Assembly: GCF_021502575.1 (NCBI RefSeq)
Contig: NZ_JAKFGN010000001.1
Coordinates: 496,001 to 560,000, forward strand
From: Bradyrhizobium sp. G127
Lineage (GTDB): Bacteria > Pseudomonadota > Alphaproteobacteria > Rhizobiales > Xanthobacteraceae
DNA: 64,000 nt
Reading direction: 5' to 3'
Positions 34,542 through 44,059 of this stretch are shown in pieces. The notes below the pieces were generated by a model. It did not search any database. It was not told the origin of the DNA and was given only the letters and a program-made list of their open reading frames with translations. The position numbers and the translations under genes are program-made. Position 1 is the stretch's first letter. Each line of letters starts with the position of its first letter.

Positions 34542-35310
34542 CGACACACTGCGAAGTGCCCCCATGCCACCGCCTGCGGCGGCGGGCGGCGTTCGTCTAT
34601 GGTCATCCAGATGCGAACAGGAGATCCAGATGACTGCCGTATCAGCTGAATTGTGGCGAAATTGGACGAATCTGGCGAAGTTTGGGCAGCGGCTTTTGAC
34701 TACCTAAATACCTCCAATAGACGGAAAGCTGGTGCCCGAATTGGTATCGGAAATTGCCAGAATGAGAATGAATCGGACTGCGAAAGGAGGCTCAAATGGC
34801 CGCAAAAGGGGTCATTTTGGACGAAATTGAACGAGTTTTATGCATGTATAAGAGTACAGCGAAAACGTCCGACTGGACCTGCATCTTCGCAGAAAGTACT
34901 GCATTTTCAATATGATATCTTGTTTTTTTGTGCCCCGGTGCCAGGTTTTGGTGCCTGAATTGGTCCCGAATTGTTCGCGCTCAGACGGAATGAATTGATG
35001 GTGGATTTCACCGAACCCCGCCTTTTGTTGGAAGCGGTCGTGAAGGAGGCCGCGCCCGACAGAGGGCAACTCTGCGGACCACCCCTCGTTGTTCGGTGAC
35101 TAAAGGATTGAGCGCGCTGGCCTCTGCGTTGGCGTCTCGCGTTGCATGAGTGCCAGTAACACATCTGATGAGCCTGTTGAAAAGCAGCAACGCATCCGAT
35201 CACCACTGGATCTCTCTTTTGTGAGGCTACGCCAAGCGGCCGCGTTGGCAAATTCCACTTCGATTCACGTTCGCAACAGCCAACTCGCACAGGCGGGATC
35301 ACACCATGCG
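34542..35310. other. Gene-poor gap with imperfect direct repeats
   Basis: No supported gene. Two similar blocks are seen: GGTGCCCGAATTGGTATCGG (from 34731) and GGTGCCTGAATTGGTCCCGA (near 34950). They may be recombinase arm sites or an att remnant. A short frame at 34653-34958 has no family features. Confidence 0.45.
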
Positions 35311-36732
35311 TCACTTCGCATCGATTCCGTCTAGCTTCTCGTCGGGCATCGCATTGGAGGTTCCCAGAACTTCTAGGAGATGCTCCAGCTTGTGACCGAG
35401 TTCATCAAACGTAATAATGGTGACCGACTTCAGAGCGTTGCGAAAGAGTTCGAAGGATTTGAGCAGTGCAGCACCTTCGGGAATTCGCCCCGCAATCACG
35501 AGGCCTTGAATCGCGTAGCTTTGGACGTCCCATGCGCCGGAGTTATCCTTGAGCGCGGGGATCGATTTTTGCAGATGATGGCGCTGGTCAAGTATCTGAT
35601 TGACTGCGCCCGTGAGTTCGCGACTGGGTGCATGAAGATCGCCGCGATATGGCGTCTTCTCGATCAAGAGGGTATCGGGCGTCTTGATCTCGATTAGACC
35701 GAGGTTTCCGCTCGCCGCGGCTTTGATCACGAAGTCACTGATCTTATCGCCGGCTCCGCTGAATTTCCGTCCGCCGACCGAAATCTGTCCGCCGATCATC
35801 ATAATCGGATGACCGAAAGCGAGACGCAACACGAACGGATTGTCGGTGAAAAAGGACTGCCATGCGCCTTCGCTGAGTTTCCTCGCAAGCATTTTTCTCA
35901 ACCGCTCCGCGAGCTCTTCCAAGGTGACTATTTCGATCTCGCGGCTTAGCTTCAGAAGGGATTCGGGCTGGGTTCGTTGTATTGTGCGGGCGGCGGATAC
36001 TGTTGCCTCAAACACGATCTTCTGATCAGATTTCGACAACGCGGTCCCTCGGACAACGCTTGCTCCAACGGCTTCCCGGATCGCATCTCTGCGGTAGGTC
36101 CGGTTTTTCACAGGAAACTTCGTTGAATCGATCGTCGAGAGCAGAGAGTTGTGTGCGACCATCCACTTCTCGTCGGTAGCCACGTTCAATGCTTTGTTGT
36201 GGATGCGGTTTATAGCCTTCCTCAGATCGTCGAATTGTCGCGCCGATACGACATAACTTCCGCCTTTGACGGTCGGCAAGTTGGTGCTGCGGCCCCGCCG
36301 AAGGCAAAGATCGACTACGCCCGAAATCTCTTCCACAGTCTTCGCGATGTGACGGATATCGAAATTAAGGCCGAGTCCGAAAAACGGGTCTTTTACGAAG
36401 CCAGATGGAAGTCTCTGAAAGAGCTCGCGGAGTTCATCTTCTTCCAGCGCAGCGCCGGCCAAGCCGAATTGGTCGAAGGTGATGGTGCGCAGGGTGTCGT
36501 ATTTTGGCTCTAGGAACGATGGACTCGTAGCCGTCGTATTCAGTGGATACGTCACTACGACATCGGTTCGTTCGTCGGCTTCGACAAGGAGCCGCGATTT
36601 GACGGGGATGACGGACGGTCTGCCGCGGCTGGCGATCTCGATCGCCTGACGCGCTGGGCGATAGTGGAGCGTCCAACGTCCGGGTTTCGGGCGGCCGAGC
36701 TTTAACTCGGCCCCGTCTTCGGCCGTGGCCAC
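35311..36732 (-). CDS. Shedu-like (DUF4263) defence nuclease
   Basis: This is a 473-residue protein with a C-terminal DUF4263 domain of the PD-(D/E)XK class. It shows WQSFFTDNPFVLRLAFG, then ISDFVIKAAASGN and LGLIEIKTPDT (Asp and Glu-x-Lys), followed by SRELTGAVNQILDQRHHL. Those blocks define Shedu (SduA), a single-protein anti-phage nuclease. The N-terminal 250 residues are variable, where Shedu proteins carry their sensing part. It stands alone on the minus strand. Next on that strand is an XRE regulator, 172 bases upstream, and RES/Xre and Gabija-like systems follow, so this is a defence cluster. Activity is inferred from family. Confidence 0.85.
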   Translation of the reverse strand: MATAEDGAELKLGRPKPGRWTLHYRPARQAIEIASRGRPSVIPVKSRLLVEADERTDVVVTYPLNTTATSPSFLEPKYDTLRTITFDQFGLAGAALEEDELRELFQRLPSGFVKDPFFGLGLNFDIRHIAKTVEEISGVVDLCLRRGRSTNLPTVKGGSYVVSARQFDDLRKAINRIHNKALNVATDEKWMVAHNSLLSTIDSTKFPVKNRTYRRDAIREAVGASVVRGTALSKSDQKIVFEATVSAARTIQRTQPESLLKLSREIEIVTLEELAERLRKMLARKLSEGAWQSFFTDNPFVLRLAFGHPIMMIGGQISVGGRKFSGAGDKISDFVIKAAASGNLGLIEIKTPDTLLIEKTPYRGDLHAPSRELTGAVNQILDQRHHLQKSIPALKDNSGAWDVQSYAIQGLVIAGRIPEGAALLKSFELFRNALKSVTIITFDELGHKLEHLLEVLGTSNAMPDEKLDGIDAK

Positions 36733-36904
36733 AAATCCGGTACGGAAACGGTTAGGAGGCAGGCTAGTAGTCCTCTGTTAGAGAGCAGGAAGGGACCGAT
36801 GCGCCTGCGCCGTAGATGGTCGTGAGATTTCATTTTCATCCGACCGACATGCTTTTCGGTTTGTCTGCAGGATGTGGCAACATGTTTGTGGACCCAGCCG
36901 CCGC

Positions 36905-37192
36905 CTATTTGCCCCTTGATTTAAGAAGCCGCACTCCCTCGCCGCGTCCCGCAACTGGTTTCGTGAATTCGACTCCGAATTTTTTCTCGAGCGCTATCGC
37001 TAATTTCTTCAGCACCGCCACCCGCCGGTAGTCCATCTGCTCGGAACTGTCGTTTTCCACGGTGATGACGGCTTTGCGGCTGACCGTCGCACTTTTCGCG
37101 AGCGTCGCCTGGTCGATGCCGACCAAACCGCGGGCGGCGCGTATCAATGCCGGTGTCGGCCATATCTGATTGGCCGGAATCTCGGTGATCAT
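36905..37192 (-). CDS. XRE-family helix-turn-helix regulator
   Basis: The 95-residue protein has an XRE domain: PTPALIRAARGLVGIDQATL, then AKSATVSRKAVITVEND. It ends KKFGVEFTKPVAGRGEGVRL, the typical tail of short island regulators. A second relative is at 50175-50441, sharing the IRAARGL-x-G-x-DQ start and the GEGV end. It may control the adjacent Shedu-like gene or the RES/Xre pair. Start ATG 37192 is the only reasonable one. Confidence 0.85.
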   Translation of the reverse strand: MITEIPANQIWPTPALIRAARGLVGIDQATLAKSATVSRKAVITVENDSSEQMDYRRVAVLKKLAIALEKKFGVEFTKPVAGRGEGVRLLKSRGK

Positions 37193-37744
37193 TCTTTATC
37201 CCAGTCCCGGGAACGACCATTAGATGCCGCAGCCGATATGGCCGACGACTCACTGTCGTGAGATTACAGCAGCCGCCGCTGCCGATGAAGGTGTTCGTTG
37301 TGCGACAACAGAGGCGATCCGCAAGACCGGCGACCGAATTGAGCATGACGCTGCGGCTAAATCCAAAGATGTTTTGGCCATGCAGTAGACAGAATATCAG
37401 TGACGACTTGCGATCGCCGCTTGGTGTGTGCGCCGTCGGTTAGTCGCACCGGACAGGTCGAACGAGTCCTTCTGATCCAGAAATCACCCGCGCGAAGCCG
37501 AACCGCGAGCGGAAATTGTCCGTCTGTGCGCACCGCATGGGTAAGGACCGCTGCCCGAAGTCCAATTCAGGCTGCCGGCCTCAACCGTTCTCAGCCGTAG
37601 CGGCAGTTCCTCCTATATGGTGTTCTCTCGCTTTTCGTATGCGGCTTCGCGAGTGAGAGCTTCGCCCGCGGCGAGACGGTCTCTTTACGAACTTGACGAA
37701 CTTATCGAGTTTTGCCATATTGCCTTCTGGTAGGAGATAGTGAC
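37193..37744. other. Gap between divergent XRE and RES-antitoxin genes
   Basis: No supported gene. It would hold the two divergent promoters. TAGGAGA at about 37731 is the ribosome-binding site for 37745. Confidence 0.4.
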
Positions 37745-38506
37745 ATGGCATCTTCAAAATCGAAGGCTGGCACGCGGAGCAGTTCGGGTCGGCAGGGACG
37801 AGCCGCATCGAAATCCACCCTGAAAACGGCCTTTTTCCTTGCCGAAGGCACAAGCCTGCCGAAGGGGGCCCCCGACCTCAAGCTCCGGGTCCCGCGCAAG
37901 GCCTATCAGGTGCTCGTGAGCAAACCGGATCGCGTGAGGGCCGTGCTACAGCAATATGGCAACGCGGTCACAAGAAGCCGGGCCGCCGGGTACACCGTTA
38001 GCTTTCGCATCGATGTGGATCCCGCGGGTGCCACGACTATGACCCCTGTTGAGGAAGTTAGGCCTGCACCGAAACATCTGCCCGAGGAAATTGTAGCGCC
38101 GAATGCGGACCTGCAGGTTGCGCTCGCGGCGGCCCGCGAGCGCGGCCGGCTGCGAGCCGCTGAGATCCTCAGTAGTGATGATATGCTGAGCGCCGAAGAC
38201 TTCGCTAAACTGCTTGGGATGACGCGTGTGACGGTGAATACCAAGCGGCAGAGCGGTCAGATTCTAGGGTTGGATGGGGCGAAGCGAGGGTTTCGTTTCC
38301 CGACGTGGCAGCTCAATACCGAGGGGAAGCCCTTCGCTGAACTTGCAGTCTTGCACGATCTTCTCGGCGGAGCCTGGGCGGTCTATCGCTTTCTGGTCCA
38401 GCCGCACGGTGAGCTCGATGGATTGACGGGACGGCAAGCATTAGAGCAGGGAAAGCCAAAGATGGTTTTGGCGGCTGCCGAAAGTGTCGGCCGAGATTTC
38501 CACTAG
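37745..38506 (+). CDS. Antitoxin of a RES-Xre type system
   Basis: The 253-residue protein starts at ATG 37745 behind TAGGAGA. The first 60 residues are basic and disordered. Residues 130-200 contain a helix-turn-helix, MLSAEDFAKLLGMTRVTVNT, and the end has AWAVYRFLVQPHGELDGLTG, then RQALEQG. This last block is the Xre-MbcA-ParS toxin-binding type (DUF2384-like). Its stop codon is followed at once by the RES gene, so the two are translated as a pair. It should neutralise the RES enzyme and repress its own promoter. Confidence 0.8.
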   Translation: MASSKSKAGTRSSSGRQGRAASKSTLKTAFFLAEGTSLPKGAPDLKLRVPRKAYQVLVSKPDRVRAVLQQYGNAVTRSRAAGYTVSFRIDVDPAGATTMTPVEEVRPAPKHLPEEIVAPNADLQVALAAARERGRLRAAEILSSDDMLSAEDFAKLLGMTRVTVNTKRQSGQILGLDGAKRGFRFPTWQLNTEGKPFAELAVLHDLLGGAWAVYRFLVQPHGELDGLTGRQALEQGKPKMVLAAAESVGRDFH

Positions 38507-39127
38507 ATGGTGAAGGTTCTCCCTCCGAAAGATTTTGCACGTGCAAAGCTTCAGATTCACCGCGTAGCGGCCGGACTTCGGTTCGGCCGTATCTATATGG
38601 ACCGCTATCCCGACCCTCTCGGTTTTGGCAAAACGCCAAGCCGGTTCAGCGATTCTCGACGGCGCGCTACAGCACACCGTTTTGGTTTGCTATATCTCGG
38701 TGAAACCCTAAAGGTCTGCTTTTTGGAAGCGGTGCTTCGCGATCAGCGCGATGGCGTCATCGGTGATCTACCGATCGAGGAGAAGGAATTATTCGTTCGG
38801 CGCTTTGCGGTGATCGAAACGACAGCGACGCTCAAGATGGTCGATCTTCGCGATGATCGGGCCGTCGTCATGGGCGTTCCGACCGATGTGGCAAAGGCGA
38901 GCAACCAAAGCCTCGCGCGGAAGTGGTCCGTAGCGTTCCACGATCATCCGGAGAAGCCGGACGGCATTGTCTACCCGTCCCGGCTTAACGGACACACCAA
39001 TCTCGCTGTATTCGACCATGCCATCGTAAAGCTGAGGGCGGGACGCGTGACGACACTTATAGGAACGCCAGGATTGGCCACCGTATTAAACGATCTGCAA
39101 GTTAGCATTATTGATTCGGATCCATGA
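38507..39127 (+). CDS. RES-domain NAD-depleting toxin
   Basis: The 206-residue protein is a RES-family NAD+ phosphorylase/glycohydrolase. Motifs are RFGRIYMDRYPDPLGFGKTP, SRFSDSRRR, GLLYLGETLKVCFLEAVLRD and DGIVYPSRL. Arg, Glu and Ser of the family name can be placed in these blocks. RES toxins lower cellular NAD+ and stop growth. It directly follows its antitoxin (ATG next to the stop). As with many such pairs it may serve plasmid-type stabilisation or phage defence. Confidence 0.85.
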   Translation: MVKVLPPKDFARAKLQIHRVAAGLRFGRIYMDRYPDPLGFGKTPSRFSDSRRRATAHRFGLLYLGETLKVCFLEAVLRDQRDGVIGDLPIEEKELFVRRFAVIETTATLKMVDLRDDRAVVMGVPTDVAKASNQSLARKWSVAFHDHPEKPDGIVYPSRLNGHTNLAVFDHAIVKLRAGRVTTLIGTPGLATVLNDLQVSIIDSDP

Positions 39128-39206
39128 CGGCGATGTGGTCGCGATCGGCGATCGTAGACAATTGCACAATTAAGCAGCCGTCTGCTTTCAATTAGGAGGC
39201 CGGCCT

Positions 39207-41027
39207 TTGCCGGAGCGGGCGATGTATCTTAAGAGCTTGACGCTGAGTAATTTCCGGTCGTTTGCGGAATCTGAAATTCCGCTGAGCAAAGATCTCACAA
39301 TCCTTGTTGGCGAGAACAACGGCGGTAAGAGCAACGCTATCGATGCCATACGGCTGTTGACCACGCCGCTCGGCGGCCGACGTGAACTGTATTGTGAGAC
39401 GACCGATATTCGTTTCGGTAGTACGAAGCGCATGTTCGAACTCATCGGTTGCTTTGAGGAGCTTAGCCCAGCACAGCAGGGACGCATGATCTCGGCGGCC
39501 ACGGATCACGCCATCACAGGCTGCGTTTTCGGCCTGCGATATGACGAGAGCACAGGACGTTTCCCGGTTCGCCCGCTGCTATGGAGTGGCCTTCAGCAAG
39601 GCACACCGGAGGCCGGTTGCCACGAGATGGTGCGGCATGTCTATCTGCCACCGCTGCGTGATGCGAAAAGGGCGCTCGCGTCGGGCAATCCGACGCGCAT
39701 CTATGCGCTATTGAATCATTTTCTCGACGGCGGTGACCCCGAGGTTCTGGCGAAAGCCCTTAGGCGCGGTGTTGACGCGGAAATCCTCGGGAAGGTTGGC
39801 GGGGCGGTGGAGGTTGGTCTCAGCGCGCTCACCTCCGGCGTCCGTCGACAATCGGCGGCACTGGGCTTTGCGAATGATGAGAAGCTGATCGATATTGCCC
39901 GCGATCTGCGGTTCAAGCTTGCCGACCATGGCATTGAGCCCGAGGATCTTCGGTATTCCGGCCATGGCTACGCCAATCTGCTCTACATGGCGACGATCGC
40001 AGTCGAACTGGAGAAAGTAAACGATGCCGACCTGACGTTGTTCTTGGTGGAGGAGCCGGAAGCGCATCTGCATCCTCAGCTTCAGGCGGCGGTACTCAGC
40101 TTTCTCGATGAGCAGGCTGAAAAATCGCGGAAACCAAAGCTCGGTCATCACGGGCCGGCCGGCGAATTGCAGATTATTGTGGCGACTCATTCTCCAAATC
40201 TCTCGGCATGGGTAGAGAGCAGAAAGTTGGTATTCTTTCGTTCATTTCTCCCGAAGCCGCCTGAGCCGGCTGACGACCCGGTGGTTGATCAGGAGACACT
40301 CACGTCGGAGCCCCGGCTGCGCCGGGAAACCCGCTGCATTCCACTGGCCGAACTGGCACTTGATCCCGTTGAACGTCGCAAGGTGGACCGCTACCTTGAC
40401 GTGACGAAATCAGCCTTCTTGTTTGGTGGGCGCATCCTCCTGGTCGAGGGTATTGCCGAGGCGCTGTTGCTGCCCGTGATTGCCAAGAAGATCGTGCTAA
40501 AGGACGATCCAGAAAAGTTGCGGCTGTTTCGCTCGGCGGTTTTTGTGCCGATCGATGGCGTTGACTTTGAACCCTATGCGAAGCTTCTGATGACTCCGCT
40601 TGATGAAGTTCGCATTGCAGACCGGCTTGTCGTAGTTACCGATGGCGACGGCGGCGATCTGGAAGTCGGGCAGGAGCCGCCTGGGGTGCTGCGGAAACGA
40701 AATCTCGATGCCATCGCCACTCGACTGGGCGCGGATGGATTGCTTGAGGTAATCATCAACGATTATTCGCTCGAAACTGAACTTGTAAGAGCAGGTAATG
40801 CGGCGCTTCTGAAAAACGTCTATCTCAAGCTTCATTCCCGCTCCGGCGACAAGTGGGATACCGCGATTGCCCTAAGCGGTGATGCCCAAGCGCTCGCCGT
40901 TCAGAAGCTGTTCGAGACAACGCGCAAGGGGGATTTTGCCCAGCTTCTGGCTGAAGAGATCAACAAGGGCGAAGCATTCGCTGTTCCCGGATATCTCAAG
41001 CGTGCGATCGATGTGCTGGTTGCATGA
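39207..41027 (+). CDS. OLD-family ATP-dependent endonuclease (GajA-like)
   Basis: The 606-residue protein has an ABC-type ATPase domain then TOPRIM. Walker A is LVGENNGGKSNAIDAI (about residues 33-48), the D-loop/Walker B region is LVEEPEAHLHPQLQ, and TOPRIM motifs are LLVEGIAEALLLPVIAKKI and VVVTDGDGGDL. The TTG at 39207 is 7 bases after AGGAGG, the better start; ATG 39222 is alternative. The stop overlaps the helicase start as ATGA. OLD plus UvrD-like helicase is the Gabija architecture (GajA+GajB), an anti-phage system in which GajA cuts DNA when nucleotides fall. Subtype assignment is by architecture. Confidence 0.82.
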   Translation: MPERAMYLKSLTLSNFRSFAESEIPLSKDLTILVGENNGGKSNAIDAIRLLTTPLGGRRELYCETTDIRFGSTKRMFELIGCFEELSPAQQGRMISAATDHAITGCVFGLRYDESTGRFPVRPLLWSGLQQGTPEAGCHEMVRHVYLPPLRDAKRALASGNPTRIYALLNHFLDGGDPEVLAKALRRGVDAEILGKVGGAVEVGLSALTSGVRRQSAALGFANDEKLIDIARDLRFKLADHGIEPEDLRYSGHGYANLLYMATIAVELEKVNDADLTLFLVEEPEAHLHPQLQAAVLSFLDEQAEKSRKPKLGHHGPAGELQIIVATHSPNLSAWVESRKLVFFRSFLPKPPEPADDPVVDQETLTSEPRLRRETRCIPLAELALDPVERRKVDRYLDVTKSAFLFGGRILLVEGIAEALLLPVIAKKIVLKDDPEKLRLFRSAVFVPIDGVDFEPYAKLLMTPLDEVRIADRLVVVTDGDGGDLEVGQEPPGVLRKRNLDAIATRLGADGLLEVIINDYSLETELVRAGNAALLKNVYLKLHSRSGDKWDTAIALSGDAQALAVQKLFETTRKGDFAQLLAEEINKGEAFAVPGYLKRAIDVLVA

Positions 41028-42751
41028 CACCGAAGCTGTTCAGACCTACGGATGAGCAGACGCGGATCATTCACCACGATGGCTCTGCATTTATCTCCGC
41101 ATGTCCAGGGGCGGGCAAGACGCGTGTTTTGGTCGAGCGAGCGCGTTTTCTCTCGGCTGACCAAGCGGCGGGACGCGGCGTCGCGTTTCTTTCGTTCACG
41201 ATCGCAGCGGTCTCCGAACTTGAGGATCGGCTACGCCATGAAGGACTTCTTGAAACTCCGGTTTTTCCTCATTTCATCGGGACATTTGACGCTTTTCTCT
41301 GGCAATTCCTGATCTCGCCTTTCGGTGTGCCTGGTTGCGTGGTACGGCCTCGGTTGATCCCAGACAAAGATCAGCGGTCCATCCAGCCTTTTGCTGCCGC
41401 GCGGGCGTTGCCGCTGGAATGCTTCGACAGATCGACCGGCAACGCCATACCGGAGTTGCTCGCGCGTCACGGATTCAAGGGTCAGATCAAGGCGCACGAG
41501 ACGGCAGCCCGCAATACCCGCACCCGTTTCCTGGAGCGAGGTGAGATCGATTTCACCGACGCTCGCGATATCGCACTGGCGCGGCTGCGCGACCCAGCTT
41601 CATCTGCCGTTCTTGCTCGTGCCTTGGGAGCGCGATTTCGAGAACTGGTCGTGGACGAGGCTCAAGACTGCAATCCGCTCGATCTTGGAATTATCTCCTG
41701 GTTCAAGGACGCAAAAATTCCGGTGAAAGTCATCTGCGATCCTCATCAGGCGATATACGGTTTTCGTGGTGGCGTAACGAGTGAACTCGAGGTCTTTGCC
41801 CAGACTTTTCAGGACGATGAACGACTGCCGATGACCGGAAACTTTCGATCAAGCCGCCACATTGCCAAGGCAATCGTCGCACTTCGGGCGCCCAATGCAC
41901 GGTCCGTTGTCGACCATGCTCTCGGCAAACATCGCGATGATCCAACGCCGGTCTATGTCCTGTCCTATCGGGGTAACAGTGTGCCAGCGAGCGTCGGGAT
42001 CAAATTCCGAGAACTGACGGAAGCGCTACAACTCGATCCAGGCCAGTGCCCGGTCTTAGCGGCGACGAGGCGAAGCGGGGCAAATGCGCTCGGCCATCCG
42101 GTTGATAACGGTGTCAAGGATCTCAGTTACCGATTGGCTGTTGCGATTAGCGACTACCATTTCTCATTTGAATTGGGCGGCAGAAAAGAAGGGCTCGAGG
42201 CGGTACACAGGATTATGCTGGAGCTTGAGGGCCATACCGCTGACAAGACCTATCATCAGCATATTGCTGACGCCGAACTTGAGCCTGGTGACTGGCGTGC
42301 TCGCGTTCTCGAACTTGTTGAGGAGCTTCGCTTCGACCCTGCACGCTTTGCCACTGTTGATGCATGGCATGATCACGCGCGTGTCTTGCTCGCTCCCTTG
42401 CTGCCGGTTGGTGGACAGTCGATCAATCAGCGGCTTCGCCGTAATGTGGATTTGCCAAAGGCGCTATCCACCGCCCCACCAAACGGGCATAGCGCGCGCA
42501 CGATACACAGCGTGAAAGGCATGGAGTTTCCTGCGGTGTGCGTGGTGATGTCATCGCGGACAGCCAAGGGGATTCTTGACTTTCTAAGCGCCAGTAACCC
42601 CACCACCGATAACGAGGAAGCGCGGAAGATCTATGTGGGCGCCTCGCGCGCACAGCGCCTGTTGACGATTGCGGTTCCAAGATCGCAGGCGTCGCGGCTG
42701 GTGAGGCTGCTGCAGTCGATGAAAGGCGACGTATCTCTGATAGAACTGTGA
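41024..42751 (+). CDS. UvrD/Rep-like helicase (GajB-like)
   Basis: This is a 575-residue superfamily I helicase. Motif I is SACPGAGKTRVLVERA, motif II is VVDEAQDCNPLDL. Motif III/IV follows with HQAIYGFRGG, motif V is HSVKGMEFPAVCVV, and motif VI is IYVGASRAQRLLTI. The gene overlaps gajA-like by four bases (ATGA), so it is one operon and one complex. In Gabija, GajB senses DNA ends or products and activates GajA. The helicase is somewhat longer than the roughly 500 residues usual for GajB. Confidence 0.85.
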   Translation: MTPKLFRPTDEQTRIIHHDGSAFISACPGAGKTRVLVERARFLSADQAAGRGVAFLSFTIAAVSELEDRLRHEGLLETPVFPHFIGTFDAFLWQFLISPFGVPGCVVRPRLIPDKDQRSIQPFAAARALPLECFDRSTGNAIPELLARHGFKGQIKAHETAARNTRTRFLERGEIDFTDARDIALARLRDPASSAVLARALGARFRELVVDEAQDCNPLDLGIISWFKDAKIPVKVICDPHQAIYGFRGGVTSELEVFAQTFQDDERLPMTGNFRSSRHIAKAIVALRAPNARSVVDHALGKHRDDPTPVYVLSYRGNSVPASVGIKFRELTEALQLDPGQCPVLAATRRSGANALGHPVDNGVKDLSYRLAVAISDYHFSFELGGRKEGLEAVHRIMLELEGHTADKTYHQHIADAELEPGDWRARVLELVEELRFDPARFATVDAWHDHARVLLAPLLPVGGQSINQRLRRNVDLPKALSTAPPNGHSARTIHSVKGMEFPAVCVVMSSRTAKGILDFLSASNPTTDNEEARKIYVGASRAQRLLTIAVPRSQASRLVRLLQSMKGDVSLIEL

Positions 42752-42842
42752 TGATCCGTCTTGAAGGTAGTCAAAGATTGGCTCGGAAGACGACACTTCA
42801 TCGCACGTGTATTGGACCAAAAAGGAAGGGCCTGCGATCGCA

Positions 42843-43694
42843 ATGGGACAGCTTGACGAAATCGTAATCGCGGCAATGACGCGCGCCATGCAAAAGGCTG
42901 AGCCTTTGCTTGCGGAAGCGCTCTCGCAGTATGGCGTCACATCTCCGGATCAACTGCTTCCCGGCGTCGCAGGAAAAGTCTTTCAGGACGTAATGCTTCG
43001 AGTCGCGGCGGAGAACTTCCCAAATGCTCAACTGGACGCTTTGAAGCATGGTTTGGCAGCATTTCAGCATCCTCTGTTTGAGACGGCTCTTCTACGGCTG
43101 AAAGCGCAATCGCTGTCGACCTCTGACGCATTCGCAATGGCCACAGGACGCGATGCTGCGATCGTGCTGGCGGGGCTAGGCCTTCGAGTTGCTCCGTTCG
43201 ACCGCAAGACGCCGCGCATTCTTGCTGAACCAGATAACGATATCGATAAGGTGGGCGAGACCTTTGCTAAGTGGAAGACCGCTTATGTCGGATATTCGCC
43301 CTGTGACACTCCATTCTACATGCTGTTGACGGATTGCGTGCGGACCATGCGCACGCAAATTGCAGATCGGCCAGAACTGAGAGAATTAAAAGATCTCGTG
43401 ACGCGCACTGGCCTCGCATTGCCGTCAGGCCCATTCCCGGCCTTCAAGCATGGAATCATTTTAATTCCCCGCGAGTTGGGCGACAGCGTCTCCACGATCT
43501 TTTTGAATAATCCAAATCCAAATGATGGATCTGTGGGATTGTACGCCGGCTGGTCAATCAACGGTAGCCGTGAAGGTGCTCCGAATAGCGGCTTTTTGCC
43601 AGTGCCCCTACAATTTCTTGATGCAGCGATCAAGGAGCCGGAAATTGCCCTGTGGATCTGGAGGCCAACCGGCCCGCGCGTAGTGCTTAATTAA
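42843..43694 (+). CDS. Unknown protein downstream of the Gabija-like pair
   Basis: The 283-residue protein follows the helicase by 91 bases. ATG 42843 is chosen; a GTG at 42807 is upstream. The N-terminal 100 residues are helical (GQLDEIVIAAMTRAMQKAEP, FPNAQLDALKHGL). The C-terminal half is a globular alpha/beta domain (GIILIPRELGDSVSTIFLNN, LWIWRPTGPRVVLN). No catalytic motif or membrane segment. It may be an accessory or immune gene of the Gabija-like operon, or an independent gene. No family is recognised. Confidence 0.6.
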   Translation: MGQLDEIVIAAMTRAMQKAEPLLAEALSQYGVTSPDQLLPGVAGKVFQDVMLRVAAENFPNAQLDALKHGLAAFQHPLFETALLRLKAQSLSTSDAFAMATGRDAAIVLAGLGLRVAPFDRKTPRILAEPDNDIDKVGETFAKWKTAYVGYSPCDTPFYMLLTDCVRTMRTQIADRPELRELKDLVTRTGLALPSGPFPAFKHGIILIPRELGDSVSTIFLNNPNPNDGSVGLYAGWSINGSREGAPNSGFLPVPLQFLDAAIKEPEIALWIWRPTGPRVVLN

Positions 43695-43738
43695 CTTGGC
43701 AATATCGATTGTACTTTGTGCAGGAGTGGGAGGGGTAT

Positions 43739-43981
43739 TTGGTCGACGTAATTTATGCTTTGCTAGGGGCGGTTGGACCAACTGAGCGTCACGTCGTCGT
43801 CATTGCTCATCGTATGGGACCGCCAAGCCTTGAGAAGGGTTATTTTTACGATTCCGCTGACCGCGATCATGGCGGTAGCGGTCCATTCGACTGGCGGCTA
43901 GACGACGCGGTCGCCCGTGCCAAACGGTTCGCTGCGGATATTGGGCTTACCCAAGTCGTGGTGCGTGCGAAGGGAGGTTGA
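43739..43981 (+). CDS. Small unknown protein after the Gabija-like cluster
   Basis: The 80-residue protein starts at TTG 43739 with a strong GGGAGGGG just upstream. It reads VDVIYALLGAVGPTERHVVV and IAHRMGPPSLEKGYFYDSAD, then RFAADIGLTQVVVRAKGG. Composition and the ribosome-binding site support coding. No family is recognised. It could be the last gene of the preceding operon. Confidence 0.5.
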   Translation: MVDVIYALLGAVGPTERHVVVIAHRMGPPSLEKGYFYDSADRDHGGSGPFDWRLDDAVARAKRFAADIGLTQVVVRAKGG

Positions 43982-44059
43982 TCGGTCCTCATCGGAGGCG
44001 TTCCTTGAAGAGTGGTGAGTATCGGTCCGCCGCAATGGTCCTGAGCGGTTGCGCAGAAG

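Noticed and set aside
34653-34958. Frame of 101 residues in the gap after the recombinase element
   Set aside because: No ribosome-binding site, poor composition and no family features.
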